DNA of 38,001 bases from Gammaproteobacteria bacterium. GTDB taxonomy: Bacteria > Pseudomonadota > Gammaproteobacteria > DRLM01. The number at the start of each line of letters is the position of its first letter. Within the stretch, counting starts at the first letter, position 1. The stretch lies in the NCBI GenBank assembly GCA_023266095.1, contig JAHFRV010000005.1:60401-98401 (forward strand), read 5' to 3'. Below are positions 26,308 through 33,091 of this stretch, one piece after another. Made by a program: the position numbers and the translations under genes. The notes below the pieces were generated by a model. That model saw only the letters and a list, made by a program, of their open reading frames with translations, was not told the origin of the DNA and searched no databases.

Positions 26308-27024
26308 ATGAAGCATTCGATTTCCGCGCTTATTTTTACCCTCGGGCTGAGTTCGGCCTCCGCCTGGGCTGACGATCTCGACCAGATACCGTTCCTCACC
26401 CAAGACCAGTTCCGGGACGTGTCAGAAGACCTGGGCGCCGCCCTCAGTTATAAACCGCTCGGCCCGGCCGAACCGCTCGGCTTGACCGGTTTCGACATCG
26501 GCCTGGAAGTGACCGCCACCCAATTGAAAAACCAGGACAGCTGGGACGCCGCGAGCTCCGGTGACGCCCCCGACACCTTGTTCGTGCCCAAGCTCCATAT
26601 CACCAAAGGCTTACCCTTCAACATCGATGTCGGCGCCATGTACAGCGCCGTGCCCGACAGTAACATCAGCCTGCTGGGTGCGGAGCTTCGCTACGCCATA
26701 CTCCCCGGCGGCACGGCCTCACCCGCCCTGGCGATACGCGGTACCTACACCAAATTGAGCGGCGTCGATCAACTCGATCTCGATACCAAAGGCGTCGAAT
26801 TGTCGATCTCCAAGGGTTTCGCCATGATCACGCCCTATGCCGGCATCGGCCGGATCTGGGTGGACAGCCAACCCGATACCATCACCCTCAGTGACGAAAG
26901 CTTTCAGCAAAACAAGGTGTATGTCGGCGCCAATTTCAATCTGGCGGTGATCAATATCGGCGCCGAATACGATAGAACCGACGGCATTAATTCATACGGC
27001 CTGAAAGTCGGCCTGCGTTTTTAA
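26308..27024 (+). CDS. Outer-membrane beta-barrel protein (uncharacterised)
   Basis: 238 residues from the ATG at 26308, which has AAGGAG 6 nt upstream; upstream in-frame starts are not credible. A Sec signal peptide (MKHSISALIFTLGLSSASAWA) precedes a mature chain with alternating amphipathic strands, and the C-terminal residue is Phe (GLKVGLRF), the usual signal for the outer-membrane assembly machinery. Segments such as FNIDVGAMYSAVP, LLGAELRYAI, ITPYAGIGRIWV and FNLAVINIGAEYDR look like barrel strands. The protein is about the size of an 8- to 10-strand barrel. The substrate or partner is unknown. It is probably transcribed alone, with a strong hairpin after the stop. Confidence 0.85.
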   Translation: MKHSISALIFTLGLSSASAWADDLDQIPFLTQDQFRDVSEDLGAALSYKPLGPAEPLGLTGFDIGLEVTATQLKNQDSWDAASSGDAPDTLFVPKLHITKGLPFNIDVGAMYSAVPDSNISLLGAELRYAILPGGTASPALAIRGTYTKLSGVDQLDLDTKGVELSISKGFAMITPYAGIGRIWVDSQPDTITLSDESFQQNKVYVGANFNLAVINIGAEYDRTDGINSYGLKVGLRF

Positions 27025-27083
27025 TTGGGCGTAACATCGCTCAACTCAGCTGTGCCGTCACACCGTTGAATCGTCAACGCCAT

Positions 27084-27106
27084 CCCTCTCCCTGACTGGG
27101 AGAGGG
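27084..27106. terminator. Perfect 9-bp hairpin between converging genes
   Basis: CCCTCTCCC and GGGAGAGGG with a 5-nt loop TGACT, 60 nt after the outer-membrane gene and 42 nt beyond the stop of the converging pseudouridine synthase gene. There is no T-tract. It may stop or protect transcripts from both sides, or be a dispersed REP-like repeat unit. Confidence 0.5.
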
Positions 27107-27147
27107 TGTGTTGGCAAGCTGCGCCGCCATCAGAATTCTTTAAAAAT

Positions 27148-27948
27148 TTACATATTCGGAATTTTGATTCTAGCGTCGGCCTCGGCGGACAAGGCATCCA
27201 GCTCATGCGGGGTGAGCGCGCGGCTCTCGCCCTTGGCGAGTTCACCCAAAACGAGCGGCCCGATAGCCACGCGGATCAGACGCAGCACCTCGACGCCGCA
27301 GGCCTCCATCAAACGGCGTATCTGCCGGTTTTTTCCTTCATGCAGGATGATTTCCAGCCAGCTGGTTTTGTCGCCGGCGCGCAGCAACTTCACTTCGCTC
27401 ACTTTCAACAAGGTACCGTCCTCCACGGGCAGACCCTCGCGGAACTGGGCGCACTGTGACTCCGTAAACAGGCTGTTCAATTGCACATGGTAGGTCTTGC
27501 GCAAATGCGAAACGGGATCGAGCAAGCGACTCGCCCATTCCGTATCATTGGTGAACAGCAGCAAGCCTTCGCTGGCCTTGTCTAAACGCCCGACCGGTGC
27601 CAAAGCATGATCTTGCGGATTCGCAAAACAACTGTAAACGGTAGCGCGGCCTCGTTCGTCACGCGCGCTGGTCACCAGGCCGCGCGGCTTGTTGAGCATG
27701 ACGTAACGCTTGACCGCGGCGCGCACGGGGACACCATCGAGACGCAATTCATCGCGTTCCAGCATCGCCGGAGATTCCGGATCCGTGATTATTTTGCCGT
27801 TGACGCTCACCCGGCCGGCACATACCCATTGCGCGGCCACCGTGCGCGAGGCCAGCCCCAGCTTCGACAAGGCACGCGCGACACCGACCCGCCGGCCGTC
27901 CGGTTTGCCTGGAATTTTATTTGACTTGATAGGATGCCGGGCGGACAT
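27148..27948 (-). CDS. RsuA-family pseudouridine synthase
   Basis: 266 residues. An N-terminal S4 RNA-binding domain (about 21-70; RVGVARALSKLGLASRTVAA, GRVSVNGK) is followed by the catalytic domain. The catalytic aspartate is Asp123 in PVGRLDKASEGLLLFTND; the conserved KTYHVQL and EGKNRQIRRLMEACG are also present. This is the RsuA/RluB/RluE/RluF family, modifying one uridine of 16S or 23S rRNA. The short length and lack of an extended basic tail argue against RluB. The exact target cannot be assigned from sequence. Confidence 0.94.
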   Translation of the reverse strand: MSARHPIKSNKIPGKPDGRRVGVARALSKLGLASRTVAAQWVCAGRVSVNGKIITDPESPAMLERDELRLDGVPVRAAVKRYVMLNKPRGLVTSARDERGRATVYSCFANPQDHALAPVGRLDKASEGLLLFTNDTEWASRLLDPVSHLRKTYHVQLNSLFTESQCAQFREGLPVEDGTLLKVSEVKLLRAGDKTSWLEIILHEGKNRQIRRLMEACGVEVLRLIRVAIGPLVLGELAKGESRALTPHELDALSAEADARIKIPNM

Positions 27949-28488
27949 GGACGTTGAAGAAACGTTTACTCGAAGAATGGGTAAGGCTTACTTTAACGCG
28001 TTTCACCATGGAGAGTCATGCGATTGCGCAACCATTCGATAGAGATAAACAACGCCCTCTCTCCATTAGGAGCGAGGGGACTAAACCGAAAAGAACATGC
28101 TTTTTTGTATTAATTCTGCGATGTCCGGTGAACGCTTGCATAGGAGTAGTGAAAAAGCGCCCTCGCCTTCCGCTGCGCCCGCCCAAGTCGCAGCTGAGCA
28201 GTGGATGGGATATCCATAAAAGAAGGCGAGGCTGAATCAAGATAAAATGCCGGAGCCATGGGAATGAACAGAGGATTACCGGGCAGGCTGTGATTTATGC
28301 ACGTGCCGCACCGCACAAGCGCGCCTTAGTATGGCCGCGATGTGCGACTGGAATATAAAAACGACCAATGGATTTCGCCTATATCCTCTACTTCGGGCAC
28401 GGCACAACCGAGTCGGGAAGTTCGCGTCCGATGGGCGTGACGTCGGTCATCACGCAAGCGGCCTTGCCTGGCCGTAGCCACACCGCAG
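27949..28488. other. 540-nt gene-free region with structured elements
   Basis: No frame on either strand looks like a gene. An imperfect hairpin near 28050-28080 (CCCTCtCTCC/GGAGcGAGGG) and a three-way-junction-like structure at 28161-28231 are present. The region separates glmU from the pseudouridine synthase gene on the same strand. Confidence 0.5.
28161..28231. repeat. Possible three-way-junction RNA or mobile repeat
   Basis: Perfect 10-bp outer arms CCTCGCCTTC (28161-28170) and GAAGGCGAGG (28222-28231) enclose an inner 6-bp hairpin GCTGCG/CGCAGC (28172-28177/28189-28194) and a small ATGG/CCAT hairpin. This is a compact branched fold. It could be an sRNA, a leader structure or a REP/MITE-type unit. 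Confidence 0.45.
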
Positions 28489-29862
28489 TTATTCCGCCGA
28501 CTTTTTTTTCACCGGCCGCTTCCAGCCTTTGCGGGTCTGTTGCGGCACGCGGCTCAAGGTCAGTTCGCCGGGCGGCGCGTCTTTGCTGATGGTGGAGCCG
28601 GCGCCGATGGTGGCGCCCGCACCCACCGTCACCGGCGCCACCAATTGGCTGTCGGAGCCGATGAAGGCGTCGTCTTCGATGATGGTCTGATGTTTGTTGG
28701 CGCCGTCATAATTACAGGTGATGGTGCCGGCGCCGACGTTGACGCGTTTGCCGATGGTCGCGTCACCGACGTAACTGAGATGATTAACCTTCGAACCCTG
28801 GCCGATCTCCGCCTTTTTGATCTCGACGAAGTTGCCGATGTGCACGTCGTCGGCGAGCACGGTGCCCGGACGGATGCGGGCGAAGGGCCCAATGCGGGAC
28901 CCGGCGCCGATGCTCGTTTCTTCTATAACTGAATTAGCCTGTACCACTACGCCGTCGGCGATGCTGACGTCGCGCAGATAACAATTGGGACCGATGCTGA
29001 CGTCGTTGCCGATGATCACCCTGCCTTCACACACCAGGTTGACGTCGATCACCACGTCGCGGCCCACGTTGATCTCGCCGCGCACGTCGAGGCGCGCGGG
29101 ATCGCGCAGGGTTACGCCTTGCACCATCAAGGCCTCGGCCTGCTGGCGTTGATGGATGCGCTCCAGCTCGGCGAGTTGCGGTTTGTTGTTGATGCCCATG
29201 ATCTCGGCGATCGCGGCGGGATGAACGGCCTTCACCGCCACACCGTCGCGCACCGCCATGGCGATGACGTCGGTCAGGTAAAATTCACCCTGGGAATTTT
29301 TATTGTCCAAACCCGCCAGCCACTCTCGCAGCCGCGCGGCGCTCACCGCCAGCATGCCGGTGTTGATCTCGTTGATGCTGCGCTGCTCGTCGCTGGCGTC
29401 CTTGTGCTCGACAATGGCGATGACATCACCCTGCGCGTCGCGGATGATGCGGCCGTAGCCGGCAGGATCATCGAGGTGCGCGGTCAGCAAGCCCAGCGCG
29501 CCACCTTCGGCGGCAGCCAATAAACGTCGCAAGGTGTCTGTGCGGGTCAGCGGCACATCGCCGTAGAGGACCAGCACCGTTTGTCCGGCTGCGATATTGG
29601 GCAACGCCTGCGCCACCGCATGGCCGGTACCCAGTTGCTGCTCCTGCAACACCCACTGCACCGGCAGATCGCTCAACGCGGCACGCACCTGCTCACCGCC
29701 GTGGCCGTATACCACCTGCATCGCCTCCGGCCTCAGACTTTGCGCGGTACGGATGACATGGGCCAACATGGGTTGTCCACCAATAGTGTGCAGCACCTTC
29801 GGCAATTTGGAGCGCATGCGAGTGCCTTGGCCGGCGGCAAGGATGACAACGCTGAGATTCAT
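28489..29862 (-). CDS. glmU: Bifunctional N-acetylglucosamine-1-phosphate uridyltransferase / glucosamine-1-phosphate acetyltransferase
   Basis: 457 residues, standard length. The N-terminal nucleotidyltransferase has the signature LAAGQGTRMRSKLPKVLH (8-25), VLYGDVPLT and the UDP-GlcNAc region. The C-terminal left-handed beta-helix shows hexapeptide repeats (VIGNDVSIGPN, SIGAGSRIGPF, TIGKRVNVGAGTITCNYDG, AFIGSDSQLVAPVTVGAGAT) and ends with a lysine-rich tail. It acetylates glucosamine-1-phosphate and then uridylylates it to UDP-GlcNAc. It is separated from glmS by 2.5 kb instead of adjoining it as in many gammaproteobacteria. Confidence 0.98.
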   Translation of the reverse strand: MNLSVVILAAGQGTRMRSKLPKVLHTIGGQPMLAHVIRTAQSLRPEAMQVVYGHGGEQVRAALSDLPVQWVLQEQQLGTGHAVAQALPNIAAGQTVLVLYGDVPLTRTDTLRRLLAAAEGGALGLLTAHLDDPAGYGRIIRDAQGDVIAIVEHKDASDEQRSINEINTGMLAVSAARLREWLAGLDNKNSQGEFYLTDVIAMAVRDGVAVKAVHPAAIAEIMGINNKPQLAELERIHQRQQAEALMVQGVTLRDPARLDVRGEINVGRDVVIDVNLVCEGRVIIGNDVSIGPNCYLRDVSIADGVVVQANSVIEETSIGAGSRIGPFARIRPGTVLADDVHIGNFVEIKKAEIGQGSKVNHLSYVGDATIGKRVNVGAGTITCNYDGANKHQTIIEDDAFIGSDSQLVAPVTVGAGATIGAGSTISKDAPPGELTLSRVPQQTRKGWKRPVKKKSAE

Positions 29863-29995
29863 GATGACTACCTGTTATTTGGTCCACGAGAAAATTATCG
29901 GCGACGCGTACAGCCTGATCCCGCACCGCGCGGCGCACCTATTATTACATAGGTAGCCCCACCGCCATTTATATCGATACCCTACAGAAAAGTCG

Positions 29996-31675
29996 CTACA
30001 AGCGACCGTGGCGGATATCGAACAGCAACTCATTGGCCGCCGCGATGCCCGAGGCGCAGGCGCCTTCCATGAAACCCTGCGCCTCGTAGAACGACGAGGT
30101 GTGCTCGCCCGCGAATTTGAGCAGGCCGGACGCCTGCGCCTCGAGCCCGGCGATCGTCGTAAAATAGCCGGGATGGTTCGCGGTGTAAGAACCCAAGGCC
30201 GTGCGCTGCGGCAACCAGTGACCGCGCACCACCAGATAATTACCGTCTTTCTTCACCGCCCTGGCCTTGATGCCGGGCATGACTTTATCGAGATCGGTCA
30301 AAAATTCATCCGTCTGACTCTGCACCGGCACCGGATTTACCGTCGGCACCCCTTCGCCGACATGACAATCCGAGCAGTTCATCGGCTGCGTCTGCCCGCC
30401 CAGCTGCAATCTCCTGCCGCGGTCACCGCCCGAAAAATCGGTGAGCACGCCGATAGGCGCCTGTACGCTCCAGTTGGTCTCCCACACATTCTGTACGTTG
30501 GGCAGGTCCGCATACACTTCGCCGTTGTTGCCGAATCGGCTCGACCACGGCCTTCCCTCGAAACCGATCATGGTCTTGGCGTTGTTGCCGTAACGCAGCT
30601 CGGCGATCGCGCGCCGCTTCTGCTCCGATAAACTTACGTTGTCTTCCAGCACGATGTTGCGCAACACAGAAAACGGTATGGCCATCACCACCGCGTCAGT
30701 CACTTCCGGTGACGCCGCGTTCCTGAAAAACAACTCGAATTTTCCGGAGGCATTACGCCGCAGCCGTTCCAGCTCGGCGCCGGCTTGCAGCGACGCGTCG
30801 GCGCGCGCTACGAGTTGCTTGGCGATCTGATCATTGCCTTGCACGACATGAAAGCGTTCATCACTGGCGCCGAACGGTTGGAACTGTTTAGCGGGTTCGA
30901 ATTCGACCATCGCCAGCAGGGCGAGCGAACTCAGCTGCGGCGTTTCGAGACCAAATTCGATGGTGTAGGCGACGTTCAACATCGCGCGCAACAGCGGTAG
31001 GTCGTGGGCATGGCGATCCAGATAGGTCGCGAGGTCGGTCAAGTCCAACGCGCGTTCCGCGTCGGTATGTTTCAAGGCGGTGGGTTCATCGAGCCCATCG
31101 GCGTCCGGCTTGATCCGCCGGAGGAATTCGCGGAACTCGTCGACTACCTCGGACTCGGTGCGCCGCGCGCCGTCGAAATAAAAGAACGACTCGCCCCTCA
31201 GCATCACGCGGTCTTCCAAGGCCAAGCCGAATTCCTTGGCCAAACTGCGCACGGTAGTGTGGCCGCTGTCGATCAGCTCGCCGCCGCGCTCGACGATTCT
31301 GCCGGGAATCGCATTGCTCGAGGCTACCCGCCCACCGACGCGTTTCGCGTTGGCCTCGTAAATGACCGCGCGATAACCGTGCTTGCGCAACTGATAGGCG
31401 CAGCTCAAACCCGCCAAGCCGCCGCCGATGATGGCGATCCGCGGCTGTCGCTTCGCCAATGCAAATTGCGGGAAGGCCAAGGCGCCGCCGGCTATCACCG
31501 CGGCGCCCGCCATGAGCTTGAGGAAATCGCGGCGATCGCGACGAAATAAAGCATTGCGGTACTCAAGCTCCGCTAAACGTTCTTGCGCTTCCGCTGTGCT
31601 GATGTCGTGCTTTTCGGCATATTGCGCAACGCGCATCGCATTCAGTAAATATGAAAGAAGATTTGTTCGTGGCAT
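29996..31675 (-). CDS. Tat-exported flavin amine oxidase with CxxCH motif
   Basis: 559 residues from the ATG at 31675, which has AGGAAG upstream. After a 47-residue leader there is a twin-arginine signal, RRDFLK (48-53) with a hydrophobic stretch to about 74 (FALA). The FAD-binding GGGLAG (85-90), YEANAKRVGGR and the C-terminal GEHTSSFYEAQGFMEGACAS match the flavin amine oxidase family (monoamine oxidase, L-amino acid oxidase). Unusually, Cys434-Ser-Asp-Cys437-His438 is a haem-c attachment motif in an insertion before the C-terminal FAD segment. If used, the periplasmic enzyme could pass electrons to cytochromes instead of O2. The substrate is unknown. The long pre-Tat leader is also odd. Confidence 0.9.
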   Translation of the reverse strand: MPRTNLLSYLLNAMRVAQYAEKHDISTAEAQERLAELEYRNALFRRDRRDFLKLMAGAAVIAGGALAFPQFALAKRQPRIAIIGGGLAGLSCAYQLRKHGYRAVIYEANAKRVGGRVASSNAIPGRIVERGGELIDSGHTTVRSLAKEFGLALEDRVMLRGESFFYFDGARRTESEVVDEFREFLRRIKPDADGLDEPTALKHTDAERALDLTDLATYLDRHAHDLPLLRAMLNVAYTIEFGLETPQLSSLALLAMVEFEPAKQFQPFGASDERFHVVQGNDQIAKQLVARADASLQAGAELERLRRNASGKFELFFRNAASPEVTDAVVMAIPFSVLRNIVLEDNVSLSEQKRRAIAELRYGNNAKTMIGFEGRPWSSRFGNNGEVYADLPNVQNVWETNWSVQAPIGVLTDFSGGDRGRRLQLGGQTQPMNCSDCHVGEGVPTVNPVPVQSQTDEFLTDLDKVMPGIKARAVKKDGNYLVVRGHWLPQRTALGSYTANHPGYFTTIAGLEAQASGLLKFAGEHTSSFYEAQGFMEGACASGIAAANELLFDIRHGRL

Positions 31676-31801
31676 GAATGCTTCCTGCTCCGTGTCGGTA
31701 TTTTCATGCAAGCCAAGCTAATGCACTCGACTCCACCCTCCTTTAACGGCATCGTACTGTGCCAAGCGGGTGAAGAGGGCGCCGGCCAAACCAAAGAGGG
31801 G

Positions 31802-32035
31802 GAGGCCGTCACGAATCGTAGCGCAACTTATGCAGCCTTGGACACCGCCAAGTCGGTTTTTTTATGTGGTTGGCAAGGATAGGGTTGGGCGCGTAGTGCC
31901 CAATCGCAAGCTAAGGCGTGATCAGGCGCTGGAAATCTTTAACACTCTGCCTGCGGCGAGGGTGGGCATAGAAATCTGCGCGCCCACGGCTGGGTACGCG
32001 AGATCAACAAACTGGGCGTATTATCCCACCCAATA
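31802..32035 (+). pseudogene. IS110-family transposase N-terminal remnant with two frameshifts
   Basis: Read across three frames, the DNA encodes ATYAALDTAKSVF, then YVVGKDRVGRVVPNRKLRR followed by RVGIEIC, then AHGWVREINKLG. This is the conserved start of IS110-type DEDD transposases (aspartate in LDTAK, E-C-x-AH-W region). The first shift is at a run of seven T at about 31856-31862, where one T too many breaks the frame; the second, near 31980, lacks one base. The match ends near 32035 and no catalytic C-terminal part is visible. It is a decayed insertion fragment, marking past mobile-element activity next to the FeeM cluster. Confidence 0.75.
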
Positions 32036-32049
32036 ATTAACGCCACCGT

Positions 32050-32286
32050 TCAGTTAACCCGGTCTGTATTATTTATGACCTCTACCGGACCGGTGGTCCG
32101 TCTGTCGCCACTGCGTAGTGAATCATCCAGCCCGGCCTCGGCCAGCAACTTCTTAAGCCATGCCTTTACTGATTTCAGCATCCGCCGCCGCTGGGCCGCA
32201 GTCGCCTCACTGCCGCCGGGCTGTCACTCGCCGGCCACCCCGGCCACGCGCAGCACGGCCCTTGGGCCTTGCTCATGCTGATGCAT
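32050..32286 (-). pseudogene. Possible small gene with in-frame TGA
   Basis: Downstream of the FeeM-like gene, an ATG at 32286 starts MHQHEQGPRAVLRVAGVAGE. It meets TGA at 32224-32226 and continues in frame as QPGGSEATAAQRRRMLKSVK then AWLKKLLAEAGLDDSL to a stop at 32050-32052. The distal 43 codons from the ATG at 32181 alone could be a small protein. The opal codon may reflect decay, an error or chance. No family is recognised. Confidence 0.25.
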
Positions 32287-32320
32287 CGCTCGCCCGGTTG
32301 ATAAGTCGCAAACCAGGATC

Positions 32321-33025
32321 TCAAGCCGCCTGTACGAGGTGGCGAGCGCCGTCAACATCTAGTTGGCCCGTCCACTGCCCTTGCACCGTAGAGCCGGGGT
32401 TGTGGTTAATGAGTCGATCCTGGGGTAGCCAACGCGGGTGGCAGGAATCCAAGTCCCCCCGCATGAACACCGCAGGCAGATTCGCCAATGCCTTGATACC
32501 ATCACAGTGCGCCACCGCTTGCATGTTGAATAAGCGGCGATAAACCCGCTCATGGCGTTTATTCAGCGTGCAGACAATGACGTCGATACCGCAACGTACT
32601 TGATGATGGATGATTCCCTGGAATAGAGCGATAACCAGACGCGGGTCATCCCGATAATCGTCATGGGTGGCTAAGCGCCAGACTACCCCGACCGCGCGGG
32701 CTTGCCGGCAGATGACATCGTATTCGGCGGCGAACACCTCGTCCACCGGCATGGCATAGTCACCGTCCCGGGTCAAAGAAACGGTGCCGATGAGGGTGTC
32801 ATCTTGGAAGGCGCCAAGTATTAATGTATCTGGCAGATGGTCCAAATGACGGCCATGGTGCAATCGTCCGTCTGGCTGTGGCGTGCAATAGCCGCGCTGT
32901 ACATAGCCATCGTGGGCAAGACGGTGCACTTGATCAAGTTCTTGGTTCCCACTCATGGCCCGGACAATCAGGCCATTCTGAGCATGGGCAGTAGGGTTCG
33001 CCGTCTGACCTGTTTTCCCAAACAT
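32321..33025 (-). CDS. FeeM-like N-acyl amino acid synthase (GNAT fold)
   Basis: 234 residues with a strong GGGAG ribosome-binding site. The sequence pattern matches the FeeM catalytic-core family, GNAT-fold enzymes that make N-acyl amino acids from acyl-ACP, related in fold to acyl-homoserine lactone synthases. Visible features are the N-terminal QVHRLAHDGYVQRGYCTP, a strand pair LILGAFQDDTLIGTVSLTRD, MPVDEVFAAEYDVICRQARA with WRLATHDD, the central GIDVIVCTLNKRHERVYRRL and NLPAVFMRGDL at the end. The product could be a signal or a surfactant-like lipid. It follows the GGDEF-EAL gene by 66 nt on the same strand and is probably co-transcribed. The acyl donor and amino acid are unknown. Confidence 0.8.
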   Translation of the reverse strand: MFGKTGQTANPTAHAQNGLIVRAMSGNQELDQVHRLAHDGYVQRGYCTPQPDGRLHHGRHLDHLPDTLILGAFQDDTLIGTVSLTRDGDYAMPVDEVFAAEYDVICRQARAVGVVWRLATHDDYRDDPRLVIALFQGIIHHQVRCGIDVIVCTLNKRHERVYRRLFNMQAVAHCDGIKALANLPAVFMRGDLDSCHPRWLPQDRLINHNPGSTVQGQWTGQLDVDGARHLVQAA

Positions 33026-33091
33026 GCATTTTCTCCCGCGTTAGTGTGTTGACCGGCGTCTGCGCGGCATTTGTGTCGGAAAACCGCCGCG

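Larger units (their letters stand above)
31676..32320. other. Region between amine oxidase and FeeM-like gene holding an IS remnant
   Basis: It holds the broken IS110-family transposase fragment (about 31802-32035) and, on the minus strand, a short frame with an in-frame stop next to the FeeM-like gene. No intact gene is supported. Confidence 0.5.
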
